64,000 nucleotides of DNA from Moanibacter sp965226025 (GCA_965226025.1 CBDDCD010000002.1:806001-870000); one strand, 5' to 3'; positions 1 through 8,235 are shown, numbered from the stretch's first letter. The notes: a model not told the origin generated them from the sequence alone. Numbers and translations: made by a program.

Positions 1-2
1 GG

Positions 3-2216
3 TTTCCGCCGGGGATGAGAGAGGCGCCGATCAAACGGTACCTCGAGTTCTGCCGTGCCCTTTCAGAATTGCAGAAACCGCTCACGGCCCTGGAAGATGC
101 GACCGCTTCCCTCAAACTGTCTAAGATCAGAGGGGTCCCGCCCTTTCTCGAAGCGGACCTGATCGGCGGGGGTCTCAATTGGCCCGATCTGCCCCATTTT
201 GGCCGATTCCATCTCCACGCTCCCAAGATCGACATCTTCACCCTGTATCTCCCTCAGCCAATCACCGGCCAGGCTGCCTCCGTGGAGACCGATGGGGAGA
301 TTGGGACGGGCCCGATCCGGTTTCAGGTTGAAGCCGAGTCAATTCTTCGGAAAGGAATCGAGGGACTGCAGCGGCTGCTCTTTTCCGCGCCCGAGTCCTA
401 TTCGTATGCCTTCTCCGGAGCCAGCCTCTCGGGACGCCTCCAATTGGAGGAATATCCCTCGATCGAGGGCAGGGCGGTTCTTGGACTGAAGGGAGGACCG
501 CTGATGATCCGGGGAGAGATCGACACGGAGAAAGGAAGCGGCCGACTGGCGTTGCACTCGGAAGCGAACCTAAACCTGTTGAAAGAGATCGCCGCTCTCT
601 CCAAGTATCGTTTTCTACAGTCCATTGAATTCCCGGAATCATCACAGCTGCGCGCTGACCTCCAGATCGATGACGCCTACGCTTTCTCTAATATGAAGTT
701 CTCCTTTCGCTCGGATTCATTTCGATTTGGAGGTGCAGGTTTCTCACAGTTCCGGATGGACGGTACCATCGATCCCGATTCTATCCAATGCAGAAGGATC
801 GAGTTTGAGCAGTCGGGCTATCGTACGGAAGGATCGATTCTCGGAGATTTTACAACCGGTCAGACCCGAATTCTTCTAAAAGGTCGTCTCTATCCTGCGG
901 AGCTGAATCCGACTCTTCCGGAGTGGTGGGCGAAGACTTGGAAAGACTTCCTGTTTTTCGATCAACCGCCCTACGGAGACGTCGAGTTTCGTTCCAATTG
1001 GAGAGAGGGACGGCTTCTCTTCCACTACGGAGCCATCGCAGGACAGAATCTAAGCTATCGCGGCATGGATATTTCAGAGATCCGCTTGCACAGCTGGGCT
1101 CGACCCGGATTTCTCGAGCTCTTTCAGATTGAGTCCCAACGACCCGAAGGAGAGGGAACGGGCTCGATGCAGTGGACCTTCCGAGAGCGGAAAAACGTCG
1201 CCCGCTCCCTCGATATAGCGACTCACTTTCACCTTGCCAGTCTGTCCGCATTGCTTGGGGCGGAAGCAGCATCCTTCGTCGACGACTTCGAAGTCACCGC
1301 CCCTCCTTTTCTCAAAATCAAAGGGACCCTCTATGACAGAGCGGCGCCGCCATCCCGACAGAGGGCTCTGCGCGTTCAAGCGGAGTCAGGCGGCCCACTC
1401 AACTATCGCCAACTCTCTTTCGACCGGCTCGCCTTCGACGCGAATCTTGCATCCGACTCCTTTTCCGTCGATCCGCTCTCATTCGGTCTCGCCGGAGGCA
1501 CCGGCAAAGGAAGGCTGGAATGGAAACAGGATCAATCGAACGGCAGTATGGAGGTCGATCTATCTCTCCGCGGGGCCGACTCAGACAGGTTCCTGGAGAT
1601 GTTGGGGCTGGAGGAGAATCCGGCCGCCACCTCCGCGAAGAATAGCCCCGAATCGATTAAAGCCGGTTCGCCCCCCAGCGGCACCGTCGACGTCGACCTC
1701 AAGGCGAAAGGAAATACGAACGATTTTCTCGACTTCAAAGGCTCCGGTTGGCTGCGAATGACCCAGGAAGGATTGGGCCGTATTCATTTATTCGGCGGTC
1801 TTTCCCGGTTATTCTATGGATCGTGGATCGGATTCACAACTCTCCGTCTGGAGCGGGCGGAAGGGTATTTCCTGCTCGATCGAAACTTACTCAGCTTTCC
1901 CGATCTCAGATTCTACGGCCCCAACGCTCTTGTTCAGGCCAGTGGCGACCTCCGCTTTCCTCACCACGAGATTGATTTCAAAATAAAAGTCAAATCCCTT
2001 GAACGTGCCGTAAACCCGATTTCGACCGCCCTCAGCCCGCTCTTCAAGCCGCTCATCGACTCGCTGGAAGTCGATCTTTGGGGGACCATTGCGAAGCCGG
2101 AATGGCGATTTCTCATGGATCCGTCTAACATATTTGCAACGCCGTCGGTATCCTCTCGCCCGATCGATCCGTTCAGCCAGGAAGTCGAAGAAGAACCCGA
2201 AATTCAGATTCCATAA
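3..2216 (+). CDS. AsmA-like envelope protein, 5' end outside window
   Basis: The reading frame is open to the left edge, so this is the C-terminal part (about 737 codons) of a longer protein; an internal ATG at position 15 has no sign of being the true start. The last 200 residues look like the AsmA-like C-terminal region: repeated short beta segments with a GSGWLRM stretch, then SGDLRFP and a final DLWGTIAKPEWRF motif, which is typical of DUF3971/AsmA-like proteins of the TamB/AsmA superfamily. Known members are inner-membrane-anchored periplasmic proteins that move or organise lipids between the two membranes. The stop lies one base before the ATG of nfo, so the two genes are probably co-transcribed. 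Family assignment is good; the exact subfamily is not determined. Confidence 0.75.
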   Translation, partial: FPPGMREAPIKRYLEFCRALSELQKPLTALEDATASLKLSKIRGVPPFLEADLIGGGLNWPDLPHFGRFHLHAPKIDIFTLYLPQPITGQAASVETDGEIGTGPIRFQVEAESILRKGIEGLQRLLFSAPESYSYAFSGASLSGRLQLEEYPSIEGRAVLGLKGGPLMIRGEIDTEKGSGRLALHSEANLNLLKEIAALSKYRFLQSIEFPESSQLRADLQIDDAYAFSNMKFSFRSDSFRFGGAGFSQFRMDGTIDPDSIQCRRIEFEQSGYRTEGSILGDFTTGQTRILLKGRLYPAELNPTLPEWWAKTWKDFLFFDQPPYGDVEFRSNWREGRLLFHYGAIAGQNLSYRGMDISEIRLHSWARPGFLELFQIESQRPEGEGTGSMQWTFRERKNVARSLDIATHFHLASLSALLGAEAASFVDDFEVTAPPFLKIKGTLYDRAAPPSRQRALRVQAESGGPLNYRQLSFDRLAFDANLASDSFSVDPLSFGLAGGTGKGRLEWKQDQSNGSMEVDLSLRGADSDRFLEMLGLEENPAATSAKNSPESIKAGSPPSGTVDVDLKAKGNTNDFLDFKGSGWLRMTQEGLGRIHLFGGLSRLFYGSWIGFTTLRLERAEGYFLLDRNLLSFPDLRFYGPNALVQASGDLRFPHHEIDFKIKVKSLERAVNPISTALSPLFKPLIDSLEVDLWGTIAKPEWRFLMDPSNIFATPSVSSRPIDPFSQEVEEEPEIQIP

Positions 2217-2217
2217 A

Positions 2218-3081
2218 ATGATAGGGAAGAACCCGCATCAAGTAGGGGCCCACTGCTCCATCGCGGGGGGCCACGACAAGGCCCTTCAACTGGGTAAGGA
2301 ATTGGGCTGCGAAGTCGTCCAAATCTTCACCAAGAACAACATGCAGTGGTCGGCCAAACCGATCGACCCGGCCGCCCTTTCCCTCTACTTTCAAGCCAAA
2401 GAAGAGACTGCCATAGACCGCGTGTTTGCCCACGCCGGATACCTCATCAATCTCGCCTCGATCGACCGAGGAAACCTGAAGCAGTCGCGGCATGCGCTCC
2501 TCGACGAGCTCAACCGCTGCTCTCTTCTCAAACTTCCATTCATCGTGCTCCACCCAGGGGCCCATCTCGGTGCCGGGGAGGAGAAAGGTTTGCAGCGAGT
2601 CGTCGAGTCGATCGACTGGATCCTGGACCGCTACGAGGGCGAGACCCGAATCGCCCTCGAATCCACCGCCGGCCAGGGCAGCGTTCTGGGGGCAGAAACC
2701 GCACACCTCGCCTTCCTCATCAAGAATTCGAAACAACCCAACCGTCTCGCCGTCTGTCTCGATACCTGCCACCTCTTCGCGGCCGGATACGACCTGCGAA
2801 AAACGTCCGACATCGATACCTACCTCAGACACTTCCGAAGACACCTCTCTTGGAAGAAGGTAGTCTGCCTCCACCTCAATGACAGCAAAGGAGCGCTCGG
2901 CCAGCATCTCGACCGGCACGAAGTCCTTGGTCGCGGCCAAATCGCGTGGACCTGTTTTGAAACCGTATTGAAGCATTCCGCATTCGCCCAGATTGCTCTC
3001 TGCTTGGAGACTCCAAAAGGGAAGAACAACATCAACGATCGCAAAACCCTCAGACAGTTGAAGCGCCTACGGGCGGAATAA
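2218..3081 (+). CDS. nfo: Endonuclease IV (AP endonuclease family 2)
   Basis: 287 residues, close to the 285 of E. coli Nfo. It cuts the DNA backbone 5' of abasic sites in base excision repair, using a trinuclear zinc centre. Metal-binding family motifs are visible in order: VGAHCSIAGG near the N-terminus, LHPGAH in the middle, CLDTCHLFAAGYD near residue 180 and HLNDSKGALGQHLDRHE near residue 222. The ATG at 2218 was chosen because it gives the family length and starts directly at the conserved N-terminus; the longer open frame from 2089 runs through the upstream gene. It follows the AsmA-like gene after one base and precedes accB by 63 bases. Confidence 0.95.
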   Translation: MIGKNPHQVGAHCSIAGGHDKALQLGKELGCEVVQIFTKNNMQWSAKPIDPAALSLYFQAKEETAIDRVFAHAGYLINLASIDRGNLKQSRHALLDELNRCSLLKLPFIVLHPGAHLGAGEEKGLQRVVESIDWILDRYEGETRIALESTAGQGSVLGAETAHLAFLIKNSKQPNRLAVCLDTCHLFAAGYDLRKTSDIDTYLRHFRRHLSWKKVVCLHLNDSKGALGQHLDRHEVLGRGQIAWTCFETVLKHSAFAQIALCLETPKGKNNINDRKTLRQLKRLRAE

Positions 3082-3130
3082 TGGATTTGCCTAGGATCTG
3101 AGGGTCTCTACCCTTAGCTCCAAATCCTCG

Positions 3131-3136
3131 AGGAGG
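3131..3136 (+). promoter_or_regulatory. Strong ribosome binding site deciding a TTG start for accB
   Basis: AGGAGG lies eight bases upstream of TTG at 3145. No in-frame ATG gives the conserved N-terminus of the biotin carrier, so this site decides the start. Confidence 0.7.
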
Positions 3137-3144
3137 TCAAAATC

Positions 3145-3612
3145 TTGGATATAGAGGAAATCAGAAAGATCATCGAACTCATGAAAAGCTCGGACCTCAC
3201 CGATTTCGAGATCGAGGAGGATAGTTTCAAACTGCGCATAAGTCGCCACAAAGGTGAGCACACGACAGTCCTCACCCCCGGCACCCCCACTCCCTTCCCC
3301 GGTCATTACTCCGAACCGCCGCTGCCCATTCCTCAGGAATCCTCACCTCCCGCAGAGCCCGATGAGGAGCCCGCCGATTTCATCAATTCTCCTATGGTTG
3401 GGACCTTCTACAGGGCTTCATCACCGGAGAGCCCGGCCTTCGTTGAGAAAGGCAACGAAGTGGGTGAGGAAACCATCGTCTGTATTATTGAGGCGATGAA
3501 GGTCATGAATGAGATTCAGGCCGAAGTTTCCGGCGAGATTGTTGAAATTCTGATCGAAAACGGTCAATCCGTCGAATTCGGGCAGTCACTCTTCAAGATA
3601 AAAAGGAGTTAA
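3145..3612 (+). CDS. accB: Biotin carboxyl carrier protein of acetyl-CoA carboxylase
   Basis: 155 residues. It carries carboxybiotin between biotin carboxylase and carboxyltransferase in the first step of fatty acid synthesis. The N-terminal 35 residues form the usual leading segment (EIRKIIELMKSSDL), followed by a Pro/Thr-rich linker at about 40-75 and a biotinyl domain from about 79 to the end. The biotin acceptor is Lys119 in the EAMKVMNE motif, and the thumb-like SPMVGTFYR segment that starts the domain is present. The start is TTG behind a strong AGGAGG. accC follows after 19 bases, the classical accBC operon. Product and start are both well supported. Confidence 0.96.
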   Translation: MDIEEIRKIIELMKSSDLTDFEIEEDSFKLRISRHKGEHTTVLTPGTPTPFPGHYSEPPLPIPQESSPPAEPDEEPADFINSPMVGTFYRASSPESPAFVEKGNEVGEETIVCIIEAMKVMNEIQAEVSGEIVEILIENGQSVEFGQSLFKIKRS

Positions 3613-3631
3613 TGGTAGCGGAGGCGGAGCC

Positions 3632-5014
3632 ATGTTTCAAAAGATTCTGATTGCTAATCGGGGCGAGATCGCTCTGCGCATAATTCGTGCCTGCAAGGAG
3701 TTGGGGATAAAAACCGTCGCCGTCTACTCGGAAGCGGACGAACAATCTCTTCACGTTCAATTGGCTGACGGAGCCATCCGCATCGGACCCTCGCCAAGCA
3801 GCGAAAGCTACCTCAAGCCAGACCGCATTCTCAGCGCCGCGGAGATCGCCGACGTCGATGCGATACATCCAGGTTACGGTTTTCTGGCCGAAAGAGCGGA
3901 GTTCGCCGAGCAGTGTGAAAGCTGCAATATCAAATTCATCGGGCCCAAATCGGAAACAATCCGTCTAATGGGGGACAAAGCGCTTGCCCGCGAGACGGTG
4001 AGAAAAGCGCGGGTTCCGGTCATCCAGGGAAGTGAGGGTCCAGTTGAAGATGGTCAGGCTGCCCTTCGGATCGCGAAAGAGATCGGTTTTCCTGTAATCA
4101 TCAAGGCGGTCGCCGGCGGCGGGGGAAGGGGCATGCGCGTGGCTCACAACGCGGTGACCCTGCTGAGAGAATTTGCCAATGCTCAGAGCGAAGCCGAGAA
4201 GGCCTTTGGCAACGGCGAACTCTACGTCGAAAAGCTGATCGAGAATCCTCGCCATATTGAATTCCAGATTCTGGCCGACAGCCACGGAAAAGTGATCCAC
4301 ATGCTCGAGCGCGACTGCTCGGTGCAAAGACGGCATCAGAAACTCATCGAGGAATCGCCCTCCCCCTTCCTGAGCAATGATCTGCGGAAACGCATGGGAC
4401 GGGCGGCCTTGCGGGCGGCGGAAGCCTGTCAGTATGAGAACGCCGGAACCATCGAATTCCTGGTCGATCAGAAAGGTGACTTCTATTTCATTGAGATGAA
4501 CACCCGGATCCAGGTGGAACACGGAGTGACGGAAGAGGTCACAGGCTACGATCTTATCAAGAAGCAGATCCGGATTGCCGCGGGAGAGAAGCTGCAGATC
4601 GATCAGAAAGACATCAAGTTTACTTGCCACGCCATCGAGAGCCGGGTCTGTGCCGAGGATCCGAGTCGAAATTTCGCTCCCTGTCCCGGTGAAATCACTC
4701 TCTACTACCCGCCCGGCGGGCATGGAGTCAGGGTTGACTCGCACGTCTATGGAGGATATGTGATTCCCCCACATTACGACAGCATGATCAGCAAAGTCAT
4801 CTCCTTTGCGAGGACCCGGGAACTCGCCCTCGACCGCATGTATCGCGCCCTAAGCGAATACCTGATCAGGGGAATCAAGACTACGATCCCCTTCACCATG
4901 GCGGTTATTCGCGACCCAGTCTTCAGGCAGGGTGGCGCCACTACATCCTATGTCGAGGAATTCATCAGCCGGGCGCCCAAGGACCTTTTCAGCAAGAATA
5001 ACCACTTGAACTGA
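3632..5014 (+). CDS. accC: Biotin carboxylase subunit of acetyl-CoA carboxylase
   Basis: 460 residues, slightly longer than the roughly 450 of E. coli AccC. It performs the ATP-dependent carboxylation of biotin on AccB. Visible motifs are the N-terminal ILIANRGEIALRI, HPGYGFLAE around residue 90, the glycine-rich ATP-grasp loop KAVAGGGGRGMR, ERDCSVQRRHQK, EFLVDQ and FIEMNTRIQVEH with the metal-binding Glu and the catalytic Arg region. GGAGG lies a few bases before the ATG. It is followed after 7 bases by an Asp23-family gene, so the operon probably continues. No unusual substitutions noticed. Confidence 0.97.
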   Translation: MFQKILIANRGEIALRIIRACKELGIKTVAVYSEADEQSLHVQLADGAIRIGPSPSSESYLKPDRILSAAEIADVDAIHPGYGFLAERAEFAEQCESCNIKFIGPKSETIRLMGDKALARETVRKARVPVIQGSEGPVEDGQAALRIAKEIGFPVIIKAVAGGGGRGMRVAHNAVTLLREFANAQSEAEKAFGNGELYVEKLIENPRHIEFQILADSHGKVIHMLERDCSVQRRHQKLIEESPSPFLSNDLRKRMGRAALRAAEACQYENAGTIEFLVDQKGDFYFIEMNTRIQVEHGVTEEVTGYDLIKKQIRIAAGEKLQIDQKDIKFTCHAIESRVCAEDPSRNFAPCPGEITLYYPPGGHGVRVDSHVYGGYVIPPHYDSMISKVISFARTRELALDRMYRALSEYLIRGIKTTIPFTMAVIRDPVFRQGGATTSYVEEFISRAPKDLFSKNNHLN

Positions 5015-5021
5015 ACGAACC

Positions 5022-5492
5022 ATGGCAAAAAGAAAGACAGCATCATCCGAAAAGTCCGAGATCGGCCAGATACCGACTGTGAGTGAGGACTCCTCCGCCC
5101 TGGGAGAGATCAAGATCAATCACAAAGTCGTGGCCAATATCGTGCAGTTATCGACCCTCGACGTTGAAGGCGTCGTGGCAGTGGCGGGAAGCAATTTCGT
5201 CGATAAGATCGAGGGGATCTTCCATAAGAAAGAGGCCGGTTCGGGAATCCGGGTTGAACTGGATGAGAATGATCACTATCATATTCACATTCAGGTCATC
5301 CTCGCTTTCGGATTCGAATTGGCCAAAACCGCATTCAATATCCAGAACACGGTACGGGACCACGTTAAGAAAATGACGAATAAACAAGTCGCCAAAGTCG
5401 ACGTAATTATAGAGGACATTAAGCAGCCCGAAGCACCGGAAGAAAAAAAGGAAGAAACCGAGGCCTGGCCCGCCGGCGAGCATACCGACTAA
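5022..5492 (+). CDS. Asp23/Gls24 family envelope stress response protein
   Basis: 156 residues. After a charged N-terminus of about 25 residues comes the Asp23/Gls24 domain: LGEIKINHKVVANIVQLS, a GVVAV segment and HIHIQVILAFGFELA, ending in an acidic tail. In Firmicutes Asp23 is held at the membrane by AmaP and is linked to envelope stress. Here the next gene encodes an AmaP-like anchor, so the pair is kept together. It lies 7 bases behind accC; in many bacteria Asp23-like genes sit beside accBC. The stop TAA (5490-5492) begins a stretch resembling a decayed family A repeat. Confidence 0.9.
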   Translation: MAKRKTASSEKSEIGQIPTVSEDSSALGEIKINHKVVANIVQLSTLDVEGVVAVAGSNFVDKIEGIFHKKEAGSGIRVELDENDHYHIHIQVILAFGFELAKTAFNIQNTVRDHVKKMTNKQVAKVDVIIEDIKQPEAPEEKKEETEAWPAGEHTD

Positions 5493-5583
5493 GGATCTGT
5501 CTCCCTCAGTTTGCAAAAACCCCGTTGGTTTTGTTTCCAGTCGGGACAATGTTTAACCCACCAAGTTTGGGGCGACAGATTCG
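5490..5583. repeat. Possible decayed family A-type repeat
   Basis: The segment begins TAAGGATCTGTCT and ends GGCGACAGATTCGA, so the ends still resemble the inverted family A ends (GAATCTGTCGG / CCGACAGATTC). The interior is not recognisably related, so this is only a candidate. Confidence 0.35.
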
Positions 5584-5594
5584 ATACAAGATCG

Positions 5595-6110
5595 ATGCAA
5601 AAATACATAGATCAAATATCGCGTGCCCTTGAACACCTGGTCGAAGGACCTTTCTTATGGATCGGCGCCGTCGCCTTTGTCCTCCTCCTTGCTCTCTGGC
5701 TCCTCCTGACCAGGAGGGAACCGGGACCGATTGTCGCTTTCGACAGCGCCACCGGAGACGTCAAGGTCTCGAGACAGGCGATTCATGAGCTCGCTCAACG
5801 GACCTGTAATTCAATGGACTCGGTTGGAAAGTGCCTCACTAGGATCCACTCCCGAAGCGGCATTCTCAACATTGAAGTACGGATCCGCTTGATCGGCGGG
5901 AGCCGGCTCAACGATGTATCGACAGAACTACAGACCCGGCTCACTCAGGCGCTCCAGGAGAATCTGGGCATAGAGCGACTTGGAAGTATCGACATCATCG
6001 TTACCGGATTCATCGGGGACCCCTCCTCGACACCTCAGCCCAGTGTCGAAAGTGTCGATGAAGCCTATGCTTCCATGGCCGAGCCTGCCGAAGACGAAGA
6101 GAGGGTCTAG
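5595..6110 (+). CDS. AmaP-like alkaline shock membrane anchor
   Basis: 172 residues. One transmembrane helix at about residues 19-38 (WIGAVAFVLLLALWLLL) is followed by a soluble domain with a DSATGDVKVSRQAIHELAQR segment typical of AmaP/Asp23-related proteins. Family members tether Asp23 to the membrane. The ATG at 5595 was preferred over an upstream in-frame start at 5511 because the upstream part reads through the decayed repeat and would put 28 unrelated residues before the helix. The stop codon TAG (6108-6110) is the first three bases of a family B repeat that has been split by the IS110 element. Function rests on the domain and on pairing with the Asp23 gene. Confidence 0.75.
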   Translation: MQKYIDQISRALEHLVEGPFLWIGAVAFVLLLALWLLLTRREPGPIVAFDSATGDVKVSRQAIHELAQRTCNSMDSVGKCLTRIHSRSGILNIEVRIRLIGGSRLNDVSTELQTRLTQALQENLGIERLGSIDIIVTGFIGDPSSTPQPSVESVDEAYASMAEPAEDEERV

Positions 6111-6116
6111 GAGTCT
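6108..6116. repeat. Left 9 bp of family B repeat copy B1, interrupted by IS110
   Basis: TAGGAGTCT, ending in the CT core. It joins the segment at 7831-7888 to give a complete 67-bp family B copy. Its TAG is also the stop codon of the AmaP-like gene. Confidence 0.8.
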
Positions 6117-6264
6117 TATAGTAGCTCCAAGTTATTCATCAGTGGGGCCGAGTGGAGCCGTAGGAGTAACTCGGCGAGGTCCCATTGTGAGTAGCTTGGC
6201 AGAAGCTGGGTTGGCTATGGGGCAAGGAGTTTGTTTCTCTGGAGGAGTTAATTTTCAAAGGCGG

Positions 6265-6409
6265 CCGTCCACTACGAACTTAGGAGGCAGTCGTGAGACG
6301 ACTTCCGACAGAATTTCGAGTAGACGGCTTGCCTGGATGACCGATAACGAACCCTCAGTTTGTATCCTCATAGCAGGATCCACTATAAGAATTTCGCCTG
6401 GACATCCAG
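6265..6409 (+). ncRNA. IS110 bridge RNA: target- and donor-binding loops
   Basis: Two consecutive stem-loops. Target loop: stem CCGTC/ACT/CGAA (6265-6278) pairs with TTCG/AGT/GACGG (6315-6327). Inside are the left target guide TAGGAGG (6281-6287), a hairpin AGTCGT-GAG-ACGACT (6289-6303) and the right target guide TCCGACAG (6304-6311). Donor loop: stem CTGGATG (6333-6339) pairs with CATCCAG (6403-6409), with CGAA/TTCG inside. It holds the left donor guide CCTCAGTTT (6353-6361), hairpin ATCCT/AGGAT (6364-6379) and the right donor guide ACTATAAG (6382-6389). Guides match the actual junctions: the left target is TAGGAGT, the right guide is the exact complement of CTGTCGGA (7829-7836), CCTCAGTTT recurs at 7819-7827, and ACTATAAG complements CTTATAGT (6115-6122). 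Order and architecture follow the published IS621 bridge RNA. The exact RNA ends are unknown. Confidence 0.85.
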
Positions 6410-6453
6410 CGCCTTTGAAAACCACAAAACGAATAAAACAGAAGGGAAGGTAA

Positions 6454-7776
6454 TTGATCAAAGGGATGCAGAAAAGCGAAAAAACTAATCCATACAGTGT
6501 GGTTATAGGGATCGATTGGGCGGATCAGAAAAATGATCTTTGGATGATCGAGAGGGAAACGGCAGGAGGGAGTCACCGGCAGGTGGCTCAGGATGCGATA
6601 GCGTTGCATGGTTTTGCCGTGGAGATGAGAGAAAGGTATGGGCGTGAGGGAAAGCGCGTCGCCATCGTGGTGGATCAGAAGCGTGGCGGGTTGATCAATT
6701 TTCTGATCGGATTGGAGTTTGTCGATATCTATCCGGTGCATGCGGCCAGTGCGAAGGATTATCGACAGGCATTGTATCCTTCCAGGGCCAAGAGCGATCC
6801 GGTCGATGCGCAATTGCACGCGGAATTTTTCCTCAAACATCCCGAGCACTTTGAGAAGTGTCTGAGACCGGACAGTGTGGAGACGCGCGAGCTCAACCTG
6901 TTGTGTGAGGACCGGCGTGGATTCGTCGATCAGGCGACTCGCTTCGAGCAGCAATTGTGCAGCTGTCTGAAGCAGTATAACCCATTGGTGTTGAAACTGT
7001 TCGATGACTTGGGCAGTGCTATGTGTCTGCGCTTTGTTCTACGCTGGCCGACGCTTAAGAAGGTCAAGAGCGCATCGGCGCAAGGGTTGCGAAAGTTCTT
7101 TTATAAGCATAACAGCCGCAGCGCCGCGAAAATCCAGGAGCGCCTGGAGTTGATCGACCAGGAAGAGGCCTTGACCGAGGATCCTGCGACTCTGGAGGCG
7201 TACAGTCGCAAAGCGCAGACTCTGGCCAAACAGCTTTTGGCCCTGCAACCGCAGATCGAGGCCTACGAGGAGCGTATCAAGGAACTTTTTCGCACCCATC
7301 CCGATGCCCCTATGTTCAGCGGCCTTCCCGGAGCCGGCGAGGCCCTCAGCCCTCGGCTGCTGTGCGCCTTTGGGACCGATCGTTCGCGTTTCGAAACGGC
7401 CCGGAACATGACCCAGTGGAATGGTTCAGCTCCAGTCACCATCAGCAGCGGTCAGCACAAAAACAGCAGCCAGGCAAAACGACTGGTCACCTGGCGGTGG
7501 TCCGCGCCCACCTTTGTCCGCCAGAGCTTTGTTGAATTTGCCGCCCATTCGATCCGAAACTGCGACTGGGCCAACGCCTACTATCAAATTAAAAAAGAAC
7601 AGGGCAAATCCCGCCAAACCATCCTTCGAGCGCTCGCTCTGAAATGGACCCGCATTCTCTTTCGCTGCTGGCAAAATAACCAGAATTACGACGAGCACAG
7701 ATACCTCGAATCACTCCAAAGGCGCGGTTCACCGGTATGGCATAGACTCCAGCAACTAAACGGCCACGCCCTCTAA
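6454..7776 (+). CDS. IS110-family transposase (bridge-RNA-guided recombinase)
   Basis: 440 residues from a TTG start, or 436 from the ATG at 6466; GGAAGG at 6445-6450 favours the TTG by spacing. The N-terminal DEDD RuvC-like domain shows GIDWADQKNDLW near residue 21, then KSDPVDAQLHAEFF near 110. A coiled-coil linker (about 150-275) and the C-terminal Tnp domain (SGLPGAGEALSPRLLCAFG, then NGSAPVTISSGQHKN with the conserved serine region) follow. IS110 enzymes recombine donor and target DNA chosen by the bridge RNA, leaving no target duplication. The frame is uninterrupted. The bridge RNA lies directly upstream, so both components are present. Confidence 0.93.
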   Translation: MIKGMQKSEKTNPYSVVIGIDWADQKNDLWMIERETAGGSHRQVAQDAIALHGFAVEMRERYGREGKRVAIVVDQKRGGLINFLIGLEFVDIYPVHAASAKDYRQALYPSRAKSDPVDAQLHAEFFLKHPEHFEKCLRPDSVETRELNLLCEDRRGFVDQATRFEQQLCSCLKQYNPLVLKLFDDLGSAMCLRFVLRWPTLKKVKSASAQGLRKFFYKHNSRSAAKIQERLELIDQEEALTEDPATLEAYSRKAQTLAKQLLALQPQIEAYEERIKELFRTHPDAPMFSGLPGAGEALSPRLLCAFGTDRSRFETARNMTQWNGSAPVTISSGQHKNSSQAKRLVTWRWSAPTFVRQSFVEFAAHSIRNCDWANAYYQIKKEQGKSRQTILRALALKWTRILFRCWQNNQNYDEHRYLESLQRRGSPVWHRLQQLNGHAL

Positions 7777-7830
7777 ACAGAAAATGAGTACTATTTTAAA
7801 AAATCCCTTGACGGACCACCTCAGTTTTCT

Positions 7831-7888
7831 GTCGGACTTTGAGGTTCGATTGCTTTGCAAGTGACTAGGTTCGCCCGACAGATTCCTA
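7831..7888. repeat. Right 58 bp of family B repeat copy B1
   Basis: Begins GTCGGACTTTGAGG, contains the family B core GTTCGATTGCTTTGCAAG and ends CCCGACAGATTCCTA. With 6108-6116 it makes a 67-bp copy. Its last bases overlap the start of a family C end (TAGCCCGC, from 7887). Confidence 0.85.
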
Positions 7889-7920
7889 GCCCGCTTTTCT
7901 CACGAATCTCGGAGGAACCC
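7887..7920. repeat. Family C repeat end (C1), single-ended
   Basis: TAGCCCGCTTTTCTCAC followed by GAATCTCGGAGGAACC matches the first about 33 bases of other family C copies. No partner end (AAAAGCGGGCTA) is found about 93 bp further on, so the copy is partial or diverged. The 100 bases after it, up to 8020, contain nothing I recognise. Confidence 0.6.
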
Positions 7921-8020
7921 CTCGCCGCCGGAATGCTCTCACCGCATTTATGCTGACCTGAAACTTCAATCTACATGCGGGTTTTCGGGCAACATTTCGG
8001 TACCTCCAAAAAGTGGAAAT

Positions 8021-8230
8021 ATGGAACCTTCAGTTGAAGTTTCAGCCCCGATTGATCCGGCCCCGAAGAGGCAGCCGGCGGCCGAACTGACTAGAAACTT
8101 CACTGCCTATGCGGACTTTAAGGCCATTCGCGCACCCAGCCAAATGGAGGAAAGTATGGAACCTTCGCATGAAGTTTCTACCCCGATTGATCCGGTTCCG
8201 AAGTGGCAACCGGCGGCTGGAGCTGATTAA
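8021..8230 (+). other. Small open frame with an internal direct duplication, before thiE
   Basis: 69 codons ending 5 bases before the thiE start. Two related DNA segments of about 65 bp lie 135 bp apart (starts 8021 and 8156), each beginning ATGGAACCTTC and containing CCCCGATTGATCCGG. In translation both read MEPS-EVS-PIDP-PK-QPAA. Because the period is 45 codons the frame is kept. It could be a leader peptide coupled to thiE, but the opposite strand is open over the same stretch, so a non-coding repeat is equally possible. No known family recognised. Confidence 0.3.
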
Positions 8231-8235
8231 CGGCC

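Larger units (their letters stand above)
6117..7830 (+). mobile_element. Complete IS110-family insertion sequence
   Basis: 1714 bp between two CT core dinucleotides (6115-6116 and 7829-7830). There are no terminal inverted repeats, as expected for the family. Removing it restores a 67-bp family B repeat: TAGGAGTCT on the left joins GTCGGACTTTGAGG on the right. The rebuilt sequence agrees with copy B3 (26058-26124, opposite strand) at about 60 of 67 positions by my hand count. The left end holds roughly 340 non-coding bases with a bridge RNA, the right end only about 50 bases after the transposase stop, which is the IS110-group (not IS1111-group) layout. The reading frame is intact, so the element may be active. 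Confidence 0.88.

Noticed and set aside
2089..2217. Upstream extension of nfo
   Set aside because: It runs antiparallel in frame through the AsmA-like gene, adds residues absent from the family, and a good ATG exists at 2218.
8116..8235. TPP riboswitch before thiE
   Set aside because: No CUGAGA and ACCUGA-type core could be found; the stretch is the duplicated segment instead.
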